From contig LZME01000037.1 of NCBI GenBank assembly GCA_001673575.1, forward strand, positions 62,001 to 126,000: DNA of 64,000 nucleotides. The letters are read 5' to 3'. A model generated the notes under the pieces. It did not search any database and was not told where the DNA came from. It worked only from the letters and a program-made list of their open reading frames with translations. This document shows positions 37,828-47,610 of this stretch, one piece after another (position 1 is the stretch's first letter; every line of letters starts with the position of its first letter). Made by a program: the position numbers and the translations under genes. Source of the DNA: Mycolicibacter heraklionensis. Its GTDB lineage: Bacteria; Actinomycetota; Actinomycetes; Mycobacteriales; Mycobacteriaceae.

Positions 37828-37913
37828 ATGAACCGGTGAACAGTCGCGGACGCTACCAGGCTGCCCCGACACGATCGATGCGCGCCGATCGCCGCGCGCC
37901 ATAGGCTGAGCGG

Positions 37914-38816
37914 ATGCGCATCCATCCCGAGGTCGCCGAGGCGTTGGCCGCCGGGCGGGCCGTGGTGGCGTTGGAGAGCACGATCATCAGCCACGGTCTG
38001 CCGCGTCCGGACAATCTGCGCATCGCGCGCGCCATCGAGCATGCCGTGCGCTCGGCGGGTGCGGTACCGGCCACCATCGCGATCGTCGACGGCCAGCCGC
38101 ACATCGGCCTCGACGACGATGCGCTGCATCGCGTCGCCATCGGTGGCACGGCGATCAAGGTCAGTGTCCGCGAGATCGCGATGCTGGCCGCGGTGGCCGG
38201 CGACGGTGCGACCACGGTCGCCGCGACCGCGCACCTGGCGGCGGCAGCCGGAATCACGGTGTTCGCCACCGGCGGATTGGGCGGTGTGCATCGCGGCGCA
38301 CAACACAGCTACGACGAGTCCGCGGATCTGACCACCCTGTCGCGCACCCCAGTGCTGGTGGTGTGTTCGGGCGTGAAGTCGATCCTGGACATCGGTGCCA
38401 CGTTGGAGCGATTGGAGACGCTGTCGGTGGGGGTGATCGGCTACCGAACCGACCGCTTTCCGGCCTTCTACCTCGCCGACTCCGGCCACCCACTCGACTG
38501 GTGGGTCCAGACGCCCAAACAGGCTGCCGCGGTGCTGCGGGCTCGCGACCGGCTGGGCACCGACGGCTACGGCCTGGTGCTGGCCAACCCGATTCCCGCC
38601 GACGCCGAGCTGGACCGTGAACTGCACGACCGGGTGCTGGCCGATGGATTGGCCGCCGCGCGGGCCGCGGACATCCACGGCAAGGACGTCACCCCGTTCC
38701 TGCTGGACTATTTCCACCGCGAGACGCACGGCGCATCGGTGGCCGCCAACGTCGCCCTGGTGCTGGCCAATGCGCGGGTGGCCGCCGAGGTTGCCGTGGC
38801 CTACGCCGCCGGGTGA
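37914..38816 (+). CDS. psuG: Pseudouridine-5'-phosphate glycosidase
   Basis: A 300-aa PsuG protein. VALESTIISHGLPRPDN near the N-terminus, FATGGLGGVHRGAQ and VVCSGVKSILDIGATLERLET in the middle, and GKDVTPFLLDYFHRETHG at the C-terminus are diagnostic. It splits pseudouridine phosphate into uracil and ribose phosphate; a PsuK kinase partner is not seen nearby. TAGGCT (37902-37907) lies 6 nt before the ATG (leaderless). It occupies a region where H37Rv carries the pks3 block. Confidence 0.94.
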   Translation: MRIHPEVAEALAAGRAVVALESTIISHGLPRPDNLRIARAIEHAVRSAGAVPATIAIVDGQPHIGLDDDALHRVAIGGTAIKVSVREIAMLAAVAGDGATTVAATAHLAAAAGITVFATGGLGGVHRGAQHSYDESADLTTLSRTPVLVVCSGVKSILDIGATLERLETLSVGVIGYRTDRFPAFYLADSGHPLDWWVQTPKQAAAVLRARDRLGTDGYGLVLANPIPADAELDRELHDRVLADGLAAARAADIHGKDVTPFLLDYFHRETHGASVAANVALVLANARVAAEVAVAYAAG

Positions 38817-38852
38817 CCGAGCGCGGCAGCGCATCTGGGCGCATCCTGGTTT

Positions 38853-40484
38853 ATGGACGCCATCACCGAAGTCCCGGTTCCGGTCAACGAGCCGGTCCAC
38901 GACTACGCACCGGACTCGGCCGAACGCACCCGACTGCGCACCGCGCTGGCCGCGCTCGCCGACCCACCCGGCGACTTGCCGCACATCATCGCCGGCCGGC
39001 ATCGGATGGGCGATGGTGCGCGCATCGACATCGTCCAGCCGCACCGGCACGCCGCCGTGCTGGGCACGCTGACCAACGCTACCCACGCCGACGCCACCGC
39101 CGCGGTCGAAGCCGCGGCCGCGGCCAAGAGCGACTGGGCGGCAACCCCGTTCGACGAGCGCGCGGCCATCTTCCTGCGCGCTGCCGACCTGCTGGCCGGC
39201 CCATGGCGGGAGACCATCGCCGCCGCTGGCATGCTCGGCCAGTCCAAGACCGTCTATCAGGCCGAGATCGACGCGCCGTGCGAGCTCATCGACTTCTGGC
39301 GGTTCAACGTCGCGTTCGCCCGCCAGATCCTGACGCAGCAACCCATCAGCAGCCCGGGAGTGTGGAACCGCAGCGACTACCGGCCGCTGGACGGGTTCGT
39401 CTACGCCATCACCCCGTTCAACTTCTCCTCGATCGCCGGCAACCTGCCCACCGCCCCGGCCCTGATGGGCAACACGGTGATCTGGAAGCCGTCCGTCACT
39501 CAGACCCTCGCCGCCTACCTGACCATGCAGCTGCTGCAGGAGGCCGGCCTGCCGCCCGGAGTGATCAACCTGCTCACCGGTGACGGCTACGCGGTTTCCG
39601 AGGTAGCGCTGGCGGATTCGCGGCTGGCCGGAATCCACTTCACCGGTTCGACGGAGACCTTCCGCGCGCTGTGGCGTCAGGTGGGCGCCAACATCGACCG
39701 GTACGGCAGCTATCCACGACTGGTCGGCGAGACCGGCGGCAAGGACTTCGTGGTGGCGCATGCTTCGGCGCAGCCGGACGTGCTGCGTACTGCGCTGATT
39801 CGCGGTGCCTTCGACTACCAGGGGCAGAAGTGCTCGGCCGCCTCGCGGGCATATATTCCGCGCTCGTTGTGGCGGCGATTCGGCGATGACCTGCTGGCCG
39901 CCACGGCGGAGCTACGCTACGGCGACGTCACCGACCTGACCAACTTCGGTGGCGCGCTGATCGACGAGCGGGCGTTTGCCAAGAACGTGCGTGCCATCGA
40001 GCGCGCCAAAGCCGCCACCGGAGTCGAGATCGCGGTCGGCGGTGACTATGACGACAGCGTGGGCTACTTCGTGCGGCCCACGGTGCTGCTCTCCGATGAT
40101 CCGGCCGACGAGATGTTCAGCACGGAATACTTCGGCCCGCTGCTGTCGGTACACGTCTATGCCGACGAGCAGTACGTGCAGATTCTCGACCTCATCGACA
40201 CCGGATCGCGCTACGCGCTGACCGGGGCGGTCATCGCCGAGGACCGGCACGCGGTGCGTACCGCGTTGCAGCGGTTGCGGTTTGCCGCCGGGAACTTCTA
40301 CGTCAACGACAAACCGACCGGTGCGGTGGTGGGGCAGCAGCCGTTTGGCGGATCGCGCAACTCGGGCACCAACGACAAGGCGGGTTCACCGCTGAACCTG
40401 CTGCGCTGGACGTCGGCGCGAACGATCAAAGAGACCTTCCTGCCACCTACCGAGCACGGCTACCCGCACATGGCGACGCCGTGA
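38853..40484 (+). CDS. rocA: Delta-1-pyrroline-5-carboxylate dehydrogenase
   Basis: A 543-aa aldehyde dehydrogenase of the P5CDH type, the same length as Rv1187. The catalytic Cys is in YQGQKCSAASRAYIP and the Glu in VGETGGKDF. NAD-binding ITPFNFSSIAGNLPTAPALMGN is intact. It converts P5C/glutamate semialdehyde to glutamate in proline catabolism. In H37Rv the proline dehydrogenase gene (Rv1188) is the next gene; here a CMD-family gene follows instead, so the pair is split. Confidence 0.95.
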   Translation: MDAITEVPVPVNEPVHDYAPDSAERTRLRTALAALADPPGDLPHIIAGRHRMGDGARIDIVQPHRHAAVLGTLTNATHADATAAVEAAAAAKSDWAATPFDERAAIFLRAADLLAGPWRETIAAAGMLGQSKTVYQAEIDAPCELIDFWRFNVAFARQILTQQPISSPGVWNRSDYRPLDGFVYAITPFNFSSIAGNLPTAPALMGNTVIWKPSVTQTLAAYLTMQLLQEAGLPPGVINLLTGDGYAVSEVALADSRLAGIHFTGSTETFRALWRQVGANIDRYGSYPRLVGETGGKDFVVAHASAQPDVLRTALIRGAFDYQGQKCSAASRAYIPRSLWRRFGDDLLAATAELRYGDVTDLTNFGGALIDERAFAKNVRAIERAKAATGVEIAVGGDYDDSVGYFVRPTVLLSDDPADEMFSTEYFGPLLSVHVYADEQYVQILDLIDTGSRYALTGAVIAEDRHAVRTALQRLRFAAGNFYVNDKPTGAVVGQQPFGGSRNSGTNDKAGSPLNLLRWTSARTIKETFLPPTEHGYPHMATP

Positions 40485-40489
40485 ACCTG

Positions 40490-40505
40490 ATACCCTGGGG
40501 GGTAT
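40490..40505. promoter_or_regulatory. CsoR/CstR-like operator over a leaderless start
   Basis: ATACCC (40490-40495), TGGG, GGGTAT (40500-40505): a 16-bp AT-flanked GC inverted repeat like those bound by CsoR/RcnR/CstR-family copper, nickel or persulfide sensors. It contains the -10 box TACCCT (40491-40496) and overlaps the ATG at 40504, so binding would block initiation directly. No CsoR-family gene is present in the window. Confidence 0.6.
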
Positions 40506-40851
40506 GAGTCATTATCAGGAAGTCCTCAACGAGCTGAACCCGCAGCACCGTGACCTTCGGCAGCAGATTTCCGGCGTCTACCAGGCATTCGGCGAAATGA
40601 GCAAGGCCACGTTCGAATCCGGCGCCCTGGAGCGCAAGGTCAAAGAGCTGATGGCGATGGCGATGGGCGTGGTGCAGGGCTGCGACGGATGCATCGCCTC
40701 ACACGCACGGGCGGCGGCACGCGCCGGGGCCACCAAGCAGGAGGCCGCCGAGGCCATCGGCGTCAGCATTCTCATGCACGGCGGCCCGGCCACCATTTAC
40801 GGGGCTCGTGCCTACACGGCGTTCTGCGAATTCGCCGACGACACGGATTGA
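40504..40851 (+). CDS. Carboxymuconolactone decarboxylase (AhpD-like) family protein
   Basis: A 115-aa all-helical protein. The redox motif CDGCIASH (Cys59, Cys62 and a following His) marks the AhpD-like branch, which acts as a peroxide-defence disulfide reductase rather than a ring-cleavage decarboxylase. Leaderless ATG with -10 TACCCT 7 nt upstream, within a CsoR/CstR-type palindrome. That would fit control by metal or reactive sulfur. It lies 19 bp after rocA on the same strand. Confidence 0.88.
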   Translation: MSHYQEVLNELNPQHRDLRQQISGVYQAFGEMSKATFESGALERKVKELMAMAMGVVQGCDGCIASHARAAARAGATKQEAAEAIGVSILMHGGPATIYGARAYTAFCEFADDTD

Positions 40852-40875
40852 CGATTCTGCGTCGAGCCGGCCGGG

Positions 40876-41595
40876 TCAGCTGCCGATCACCCTGGCGATG
40901 CACAGTTCCGGTTCGACGAACGGTTCCAACTCTGCGCTGCCGCCGGGAGCGTTCTCGGCGTTGAGCAGCCCACGCAGCAGGCCCCGGTGCATGGCGCAGC
41001 TGACCTCGGGGTGTGCTCGGGCCAAGTCGCGAACCGGGCACGCGTGCAGCAGGATCGTGCGCCGGCGCTCGCCGTCTTCGGTCGCCGCGGTCAGTTCCGC
41101 ACCGAACCCCATCCGCGCGAAGATCCCCGCGATCCGGTCGGCGCACTCGTCGATGCCGGCGTCGGCGGCCGATCCGTTCGGGGTGGCGGGGCCCTCGGCG
41201 CCGGTGTCGTCGGAGGCCAAGATCCGGTCGGCCCAACGCTGGCCCGCTCGTTCGGCACGTTCCTGGCGTTCGGCGGCGGTCTCGCCGAGTTCCATGGCCA
41301 ATATCTCGGCCAGGCTGCGGTAATCCAGGCGGTCACGCACCGCCACGTAGCCGGTGCGGGGCCGCCCGACGCCGTCACGTTTGATCCGGGTCCGGGCGAC
41401 CGCCCCTTCCTCGCACAAGGCATCGAGGTGGAAGCGCACCGTGGTGACGTGCAGGTTCATCCGCTCGGCGAGCTCGGCGGCGTCGACCGCTCCACTGGCG
41501 GCGCCGACCAACCGCAGCACCCGGTCCCGTTGCTGGTTGCGTGGCAACCGCTGACTGCGAGCGGTGCCCTGCCGCTGGACGGACTGGTCGTGCAT
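40876..41595 (-). CDS. ArsR/SufR-like winged-helix regulator with C-terminal Cys
   Basis: A 239-aa protein. The N-terminal winged helix (RVLRLVGAASGAVDAAELAERMNLHVTTVRFHLDALCEEGAV) is followed by the wing GRPRTGY. The C-terminal half has CPVRDLARAHPEVSCAMHRGLLRGLL and a last Cys in ELCIARV. This Cys-His pattern is that of SufR-type Fe-S-sensing repressors. AGGAGAGG lies 7 nt before the ATG at 41595. Divergent from fadD36 and not next to a suf operon, so the target is open. Confidence 0.82.
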   Translation of the reverse strand: MHDQSVQRQGTARSQRLPRNQQRDRVLRLVGAASGAVDAAELAERMNLHVTTVRFHLDALCEEGAVARTRIKRDGVGRPRTGYVAVRDRLDYRSLAEILAMELGETAAERQERAERAGQRWADRILASDDTGAEGPATPNGSAADAGIDECADRIAGIFARMGFGAELTAATEDGERRRTILLHACPVRDLARAHPEVSCAMHRGLLRGLLNAENAPGGSAELEPFVEPELCIARVIGS

Positions 41596-41723
41596 GGGAG
41601 TACCTCTCCTTGAGGAGTTGCCCATAAATTAAGGGAACTGACTCGTTGATACCACTTGTGGCGGTCGGCCGCCGTCCGGTCGGTCGGCTGGGCCAGCGGT
41701 GCGGACCGGGTAACGTCCCCCAG

Positions 41724-43136
41724 ATGCTGCTGACCTCGCTGGCTGCCGACGGCTCGAACGCCTCGGACATCGCCGATGCGGTGCGTATCGACAACACCCT
41801 ACTGAGCCGTGCCGAGCTGAGTACCGCTTCCGCGGCGGTGCTCGAAGACCTTGCCGGGGCGTCGACGGTCGCGGTGCTGGCCACCCCCACGGCGCAGACC
41901 GTGCTGGCGGTCACCGGCTGTCTGCTCGCCGGGGTCCCGGTGGTACCGGTCCCCGCTGACGTCGGCATCGCCGAACGCCAGCACATCCTGCGTGACTCGG
42001 GAACGCAGGCCTGGCTGGGGGAGCGGCCCGACGACCTTGCCGGGCTACCGCATTTCCCGGCGCGCGCCGGATCGTCGCACCAATTGCCCGAACCGGATTC
42101 ACGCGGTGAAGACGACACCGCGTTGATCATCTACACCTCCGGCACCACCGGCCCGCCCAAAGGTGTGCAACTGAGCCGGCGGGCGCTGGCCGCAGACCTG
42201 GACGCACTGGCACAGGCCTGGCAGTGGAGTCCCGATGACGTGCTGGTGCACGGCTTGCCGATGTACCACGTGCACGGCTTGGTCTTGGGTCTGTTGGGTT
42301 CGTTGCGGGTGGGCAACCGCTTCATACACACCGGCAAGCCGACGCCGGAGGGATACGCGGCGGCACGCGGCACGCTCTATTTCGGGGTGCCCACGGTGTG
42401 GTCGCGGGTGGTCGCCGACGCGAGTGCTGCCGCGGCGCTGCGGCCCGCGCGGTTGCTGGTCTCGGGCAGTGCGGCGCTTCCCGTCCCGGTGTTCGACGCC
42501 CTCGTCGCCCAGACCGGTCATGCCCCCATCGAGCGGTACGGCAGCACCGAATCGCTGATCACGGTGAGCACCCGGGTCGACGGCGAACGGCGCCCGGGAT
42601 GGGTGGGTCTGCCGCTGCACGGGGTGCAGACCAAGCTCGTCGCGGACGACGGCGGCCCGGTCCCACACGACGGCGCGACGATCGGCCGGCTCGCGGTGCG
42701 GGGGCCGACGCTGTTCAACGGTTATCTCAACCGGCCCGACGCCACCGCCGAGGCGTTCGATGCCGATGGGTGGTACCGCACCGGGGACGTGGCGGTGATC
42801 GACGGTGACGGCATGCATCGGATCGTCGGCCGCGAATCGGTCGATCTGATCAAGACCGGCGGCTTCCGGGTCGGGGCCGGTGAGATCGAGACGGCGTTGC
42901 TGGGCCATCCCGCGGTTTCAGAAGTGGCCGTCGTCGGATTGCCCGACGAAGACCTGGGGCAGCGGATCGTCGCGTTCGTCGTACCCTCGGCCGGCGGTGC
43001 TGCGCAACCCAGCGAATTGATCGACTATGTCGGTCGACAGCTGTCGGCGCACAAGCGGCCTCGCGAGGTACGGCTCGTGGATGCGTTGCCGCGCAACGCA
43101 ATGGGAAAGGTGCTCAAGAAGGCGCTGCTGACGTAG
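41724..43136 (+). CDS. fadD36: Acyl-CoA synthetase FadD36 (malonyl-CoA synthetase-like)
   Basis: A 470-aa ANL-superfamily enzyme. The P-loop is IIYTSGTTGPPKGVQLS, the adenylation motif YGSTES, the hinge GWYRTGDVA, and the C-terminal Lys is in NAMGKVLKK. Sequence type and position match Rv1193c (fadD36), close to MatB malonyl/methylmalonyl-CoA ligases. TAACGT (41711-41716) lies 7 nt before the ATG at 41724, so it is leaderless; the open frame upstream is not supported. Confidence 0.9.
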   Translation: MLLTSLAADGSNASDIADAVRIDNTLLSRAELSTASAAVLEDLAGASTVAVLATPTAQTVLAVTGCLLAGVPVVPVPADVGIAERQHILRDSGTQAWLGERPDDLAGLPHFPARAGSSHQLPEPDSRGEDDTALIIYTSGTTGPPKGVQLSRRALAADLDALAQAWQWSPDDVLVHGLPMYHVHGLVLGLLGSLRVGNRFIHTGKPTPEGYAAARGTLYFGVPTVWSRVVADASAAAALRPARLLVSGSAALPVPVFDALVAQTGHAPIERYGSTESLITVSTRVDGERRPGWVGLPLHGVQTKLVADDGGPVPHDGATIGRLAVRGPTLFNGYLNRPDATAEAFDADGWYRTGDVAVIDGDGMHRIVGRESVDLIKTGGFRVGAGEIETALLGHPAVSEVAVVGLPDEDLGQRIVAFVVPSAGGAAQPSELIDYVGRQLSAHKRPREVRLVDALPRNAMGKVLKKALLT

Positions 43137-43174
43137 GCTCCGCTTGCGCGAATCGCAACCAGAAGGGTGGGCCC

Positions 43175-43471
43175 GTGAAGCCTAGGAACCGATTCAGTCT
43201 CGCCGCCGTCACCGTTCTTGCCTGCGCGACGATCCTGCTCGGCGGCTGTTCGGCGGTGGACAAGGTCATCAACAAAGGTGGCGACACCACCTGCGGAGAG
43301 TTCAACGGCCACACCGACGAGAAGCAGCGCTCCGAGATCTCCAAGATGCTCAAGGATCGAAAGGGCGGCGAGCCCTCGAACCTGGAGCTGTCGGGAACGC
43401 AGGTGGCGGTCAGCGCCTACTGCAAGACGATCGGGAAAGACAGCGACAAGATCAGCAGGGCGATGCTGTAG
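43175..43471 (+). CDS. Small lipoprotein, HdeA-like fold possible
   Basis: A 98-aa protein. Its signal peptide ends in lipobox ILLGGC (Cys25). The mature part has TTCGEFNGHTDEKQR and a second Cys in SAYCKTIG, a spacing seen in HdeA-type acid-stress proteins of actinobacteria. GTG start with AAGGGTGG upstream. It is 38 bp after fadD36. Function uncertain. Confidence 0.8.
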   Translation: MKPRNRFSLAAVTVLACATILLGGCSAVDKVINKGGDTTCGEFNGHTDEKQRSEISKMLKDRKGGEPSNLELSGTQVAVSAYCKTIGKDSDKISRAML

Positions 43472-43479
43472 CGCTCAGC

Positions 43480-44163
43480 TCATTCGCGGCTGCGGTCGCC
43501 GCAGGGGCCTGCCGGTTCCCAGCTTCGCATCGCGCACTGGACTCCGTCGTCATCGAGGGCGGCCACTGGCAACGGCAATTGGTCACTGCGACAGCGCATC
43601 CCGTCGATAAGGATGGCCACAAAACGACGCCACAGGTGTGCGTCGACATGCCCGGCGAACTCGCTCACGGTGCCGGCCAGAAGGCCGAAGATCGGCATGT
43701 CGGTATCGGACAGTTCCGGGCGCAGGCGGCCGTCGCTGCGCGCTCGTTCGACGAGGCGCTTCTGAACGGGAATGAGTCGCTCCTGGGCAGCTGTCACGCG
43801 ATCGCCGCCGTATGACTTGCTGAAGGCGATCTCCCGCAATCCCCGGTCGGTCGCGGTGATCTCACACATCTGCTCGACGTACCAGACGAACCCCTGCCAG
43901 GGATCTGGTTGTTGCAGAGCGGCTTGCGCCAGATCCGCCAGCTGGTTCAGGCCGTCTTCGAAGATCGCCTCGAGCAGCTCCTCCTTGCTGGCGAACCGTC
44001 GGTAGACCGTGCCCACCCCGACGCCCGCATGGTGTGCGACGTCGTTGAGGTTGGGCTCCAATCCCTTGCTGGCAAACAGGTCGCGGGCCGCTTCCAGGAT
44101 CCGCTTCCTGTTGCGCTCGGCGTCCTTGCGCAACGGGCGGTCCGTCGTCTCACTCACGTTCAC
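43480..44163 (-). CDS. TetR repressor of the MmpS-MmpL operon
   Basis: A 227-aa TetR protein with an N-terminal HTH (RKRILEAARDLFASKGLEPNLNDVAHHAGVGVGTVYRRFASKEELLEAIF) and a helical ligand domain. A GTG at 44163 or 44157 may start it; AGG lies before both. Divergent from mmpS with 118 bp between, containing a palindrome over the -35 box of mmpS. It probably represses that transporter operon; inducer unknown. Confidence 0.9.
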   Translation of the reverse strand: MNVSETTDRPLRKDAERNRKRILEAARDLFASKGLEPNLNDVAHHAGVGVGTVYRRFASKEELLEAIFEDGLNQLADLAQAALQQPDPWQGFVWYVEQMCEITATDRGLREIAFSKSYGGDRVTAAQERLIPVQKRLVERARSDGRLRPELSDTDMPIFGLLAGTVSEFAGHVDAHLWRRFVAILIDGMRCRSDQLPLPVAALDDDGVQCAMRSWEPAGPCGDRSRE

Positions 44164-44193
44164 CTGCCAAGTGTAATGGGCGCAACATCAAAC

Positions 44194-44226
44194 CGGATTG
44201 ACTTAATCCGCTTACATAGTTAGCTT
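44194..44226 (+). promoter_or_regulatory. mmpS promoter with palindromic operator over the -35
   Basis: TTGACT (44198-44203) and TAGCTT (44221-44226) are spaced by exactly 17 nt. CGGATT (44194-44199) and AATCCG (44205-44210) form an inverted repeat around the -35 box. A second AT-rich partial repeat, TAGTTAGCTTAGCTA, covers the -10. It lies about 55 nt before the mmpS ATG and is the best-looking promoter in the window. Confidence 0.75.
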
Positions 44227-44281
44227 AGCTACCTGGAGCGGAGACGGCGACCGGCCTGGTCAACGTCGGGGAAGGCGGACG

Positions 44282-44707
44282 ATGAAAAGGCTGATCAGCC
44301 GGGTTTGGCTGCCCGCTTTGATCGTGATGGCGGTGGTGGCGGGAGCCGTCACCGTCGCACAGCTGCGGACCGTGTTCGGTGCGCATCCGGTCGTAGTGAC
44401 CGACTTGTCCTCCGATAACGCCGAGGACTTCAACCCGAAGTTCGTGACCTACGAGATCTTCGGTTCGGGCACCACTGCCGTCATCAATTACATGGACCTC
44501 GAAGGCAAGCCGCAGCGCGTCACCGATGTCGCGTTGCCGTGGACTCTGACTCTGCAGACCACCTTGCCCTCGGTGATGCCCAACATCCTGGCCCAGGGCG
44601 ACGGCGACAGCATCAGCTGCCGGGTGACCGTCGACGACGAGGTCAAACAGGAAAGGACGGCTACCGGAGTGAATGCCGAGACCTTCTGCTTTGTGAAGGC
44701 CGCATGA
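44282..44707 (+). CDS. MmpS family membrane protein
   Basis: A 141-aa protein with one N-terminal transmembrane helix ([21 protein letters not shown]) and an extracytoplasmic beta-sandwich ([26 protein letters not shown] ... [12 protein letters not shown]). MmpS proteins are accessory partners of MmpL transporters in lipid or siderophore export. GGAAGG precedes the ATG. The ATGA overlap with mmpL confirms the pair. It resembles the MmpS4/S5 group; the exact number cannot be assigned. Confidence 0.92.
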   Translation: MKRLISRVWLPALIVMAVVAGAVTVAQLRTVFGAHPVVVTDLSSDNAEDFNPKFVTYEIFGSGTTAVINYMDLEGKPQRVTDVALPWTLTLQTTLPSVMPNILAQGDGDSISCRVTVDDEVKQERTATGVNAETFCFVKAA

Positions 44708-47610
44708 GCGCGCCGACGGCCGGAGCGCCGACCGAACCCATTCCGGCCGCGCGTCACGCTGCGCGCCCGGGGCTGCCCCGATTCATCCGCAAGTTCGCGG
44801 TGCCGATCATCTTGGCCTGGGTCGCCTTCGTTGCCGTACTGAACATCGTCGTGCCGCAGCTCGAGGAAGTCGGCAAGATGCGCGCGGTGTCGATGAGTCC
44901 CAACGACGCACCGTCGATGATCGCCACCAAGCGCGTCGGAAAGGTGTTCCAGGAGTACGACACCTCCAGCTCGGTGATGATCGTGCTCGAAGGCGAAGAG
45001 CCGCTGGGCGCGGCAGCACACGAGTTCTATGACCAGATGGTGCGCGATCTGCGGGCCGACACCGCCCACGTGCAGCACGTCCAAGACTTCTGGGGCGACA
45101 CACTGACGGCCAAGGGTGCCCAGAGCGCCGACGGCAAGGCCGCCTACGTTCAGGTCTACATCGCCGGTGACCAAGGGGAGACGCTGGCCAACGAGTCGGT
45201 GGACGCGGTGCGCCGCATCGCGTCCGAAGGGCCCGCCCCCGCCGGCGTGAAGGCCTACGTGACGGGACCGGCGGCAACAAGTTCCGACCAGAACCACGTC
45301 GGCGACAAGAGCATGGAAACCATCGAGATGCTCACCTTCGCCGTCATCACGGTGATGTTGTTGGGCGTCTACCGATCCATCATCACCACGCTGATCGTGC
45401 TGCTGATGGTCGTCTTCGAACTGTCGGCCGCCCGAGGACTGGTGGCATTCCTGGGATTCCACAACCTGTTCGGCCTGACGACCTTCGCGACCAACATGCT
45501 GGTGACGTTGGCCATCGCCGCCTCCACCGATTACGCGATCTTCCTGATCGGTCGATATCAGGAGGCGCGCAAAGCCGGCGAGGACCGAGAAACCGCTTAC
45601 TACAGCATGTTCCACGGGACCGCGCATGTGGTGTTGGCCTCCGGGCTGACCATTGCCGGGGCCACCTTCTGCCTGCACTTCACTCGGCTGCCGTACTTCC
45701 AGACGATGGGTTTCCCGCTGTCGATCGGCATGGTGATCGTGGTCGCCGCGGCTTTGACCCTGGGGCCCGCCGTCATCTCGGTGTGCAGTCGCTTCGGCCG
45801 TGTGCTGGAACCCAAGCGCGTCACCCGGTCGACCGGGTGGCACCGGGTCGGTACTGCCACCGTCCGCTGGCCCGGAGCGATCCTGGTGGCCGCCGTCGCG
45901 GCGGCGCTGATCGGCCTGCTCACGCTGCCCGGGTACCACACCAGCTACAACGACCGCATCTACCTGCCCGATGACGTCGCGGCGAACGTGGGCTACTCAG
46001 CGGCGTTCCGGCACTTCTCCCAGGCGAAGATGAACCCGGACCTGATGATGATCGAAACCGATCGGGATCTGCGTAACCCGGCGGACTTCCTGGTGATCGA
46101 CAAGATCGCCAAGGCCCTCAAGAACGTGCACGGCATCGCCCAGGTGCAGACCATCACCCGCCCCGACGGGGACCCGATCAAACATTCCACGATCCCGTAC
46201 ACCGTCGGCCAAAGCGGCACGGCCCAGCTGATGAACAACGACTACATGCAGACCAACCTGGAGAACCTGCTTAAGCAGGCCGATGATCTGCAGGCCAGCA
46301 TCGACTCGATGACCGAGATGATGAACATCCAGCAGGATCTGGCCGAAGTGTCGCAGCGGATGGCCGACAAGATGTCCAACACGGCCGTCGACATCGGCGA
46401 AATGCGGGACCACATGGCCGATTTCGACGACTTCTTCCGGGTGTTCCGCAACTACTTCTATTGGGAGCCGCACTGCTTCGACATCCCCATCTGTCATGCT
46501 CTGCGGTCGATCTTCGACGCCCTGGACGGAGTCGACACCATGTCTGCCGACTTCGACGAGATCGTGCCCGACATGCAGCGCATGGCCGAGCTGATGCCGC
46601 GGATGGTTGCGGTGATGCCGGCGCAGATCCAGTCGATGAAGAACCAGAAGCAGACGTTGCTCAACCAGTACCAGGTGCAGAAGGCCCAGCAGGACCAGAA
46701 CATGGCGATGCAGGAGAACTCCACGGCCATGGGCGAGGCGTTCGACACCGCGAAGAACGACGATTCGTTCTACCTGCCGCCGGAGGCGTTCGACACCGCC
46801 GACTTCAAGCGTGGCATCAAGCTGTTCATGTCGCCGGACGGACATGCGGTGCGGTTCACCATCATTCACCAGGGTGACCCGTTGACACCGGAGGGGATAT
46901 CGCGCATCGAATCGCTGAAGGTCGCGGCGGCCGATGCGATCAAGGGAACACCGTTCGAGGGGGCCAAGATCTACCTCGGCGGCAGCGCGGCGATGTTCTA
47001 CGACATGCAGCAGGGCGCCAACTACGACCTGCTGATCGTGGCGACGGCCGCACTGATCCTGATCTTCATCATCATGATGGTGTTGACCCGCGCCGTGGTC
47101 GCCGCGACGGTGATCGTCGGCACGGTGGTGCTCAGTCTCGGTTCGGCGTTCGGCCTGTCAGTGCTGATCTGGCAACACATCGTGGGCATCCCGCTGCACT
47201 GGATGGTGCTGCCGATGTCGGTCATCGTGCTGCTCGCCGTCGGCGCCGATTACAACCTGCTGCTGGTCTCGCGGATCAAGGAGGAGATCCACGCGGGCCT
47301 GCACACCGGGCTGATTCGCGCCATGGTCGGCACCGGTGCCGTGGTCACGGCCGCGGGTCTGGTGTTCGCCTTCACCATGGCCTCGATGGCGGTCAGCGCC
47401 TTGATCGTGATCGGCCAGGTCGGCACCACCATCGGGCTGGGCCTGCTGTTCGACACCTTGATCGTGCGGTCGCTGATGACACCGTCGGTTGCGACGCTGC
47501 TCGGGCGCTGGTTCTGGTGGCCGCAGGTCGTGCGTCCGCGGCCGGTTCCGCAGCCCTGGCCGCAGCCGATCCAGCGGGACCCCGCGAAGAAGGAGCAGGC
47601 GCTGGCCTAG
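44704..47610 (+). CDS. MmpL family RND transporter
   Basis: A 968-aa RND pump with about 12 helices, two large periplasmic loops and a long coiled-coil stretch in the second loop ([20 protein letters not shown]..., [23 protein letters not shown]). Proton-relay Asp-Tyr pairs appear in [15 protein letters not shown] and [15 protein letters not shown], as in MmpL proteins. ATG at 44704 overlaps the mmpS stop. MmpL4/L5-type pumps export siderophores and drugs. Regulation by the divergent TetR is inferred. Confidence 0.94.
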   Translation: MSAPTAGAPTEPIPAARHAARPGLPRFIRKFAVPIILAWVAFVAVLNIVVPQLEEVGKMRAVSMSPNDAPSMIATKRVGKVFQEYDTSSSVMIVLEGEEPLGAAAHEFYDQMVRDLRADTAHVQHVQDFWGDTLTAKGAQSADGKAAYVQVYIAGDQGETLANESVDAVRRIASEGPAPAGVKAYVTGPAATSSDQNHVGDKSMETIEMLTFAVITVMLLGVYRSIITTLIVLLMVVFELSAARGLVAFLGFHNLFGLTTFATNMLVTLAIAASTDYAIFLIGRYQEARKAGEDRETAYYSMFHGTAHVVLASGLTIAGATFCLHFTRLPYFQTMGFPLSIGMVIVVAAALTLGPAVISVCSRFGRVLEPKRVTRSTGWHRVGTATVRWPGAILVAAVAAALIGLLTLPGYHTSYNDRIYLPDDVAANVGYSAAFRHFSQAKMNPDLMMIETDRDLRNPADFLVIDKIAKALKNVHGIAQVQTITRPDGDPIKHSTIPYTVGQSGTAQLMNNDYMQTNLENLLKQADDLQASIDSMTEMMNIQQDLAEVSQRMADKMSNTAVDIGEMRDHMADFDDFFRVFRNYFYWEPHCFDIPICHALRSIFDALDGVDTMSADFDEIVPDMQRMAELMPRMVAVMPAQIQSMKNQKQTLLNQYQVQKAQQDQNMAMQENSTAMGEAFDTAKNDDSFYLPPEAFDTADFKRGIKLFMSPDGHAVRFTIIHQGDPLTPEGISRIESLKVAAADAIKGTPFEGAKIYLGGSAAMFYDMQQGANYDLLIVATAALILIFIIMMVLTRAVVAATVIVGTVVLSLGSAFGLSVLIWQHIVGIPLHWMVLPMSVIVLLAVGADYNLLLVSRIKEEIHAGLHTGLIRAMVGTGAVVTAAGLVFAFTMASMAVSALIVIGQVGTTIGLGLLFDTLIVRSLMTPSVATLLGRWFWWPQVVRPRPVPQPWPQPIQRDPAKKEQALA

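Noticed and set aside
37765..37902. N-terminal extension of the HNH nuclease through the palindromic element
   Set aside because: The frame is open, but the extension would bury the signal peptide and has no ribosome site; GGAGGT favours the GTG at 37764.
37785..39761. 658-codon minus-strand frame across psuG and rocA
   Set aside because: Antisense to two well-conserved genes with leaderless or normal starts; composition is that of a shadow frame.
44539..44703. Upstream extension of mmpL
   Set aside because: The frame is open within mmpS, but the ATGA overlap at 44704 gives the natural MmpL start.
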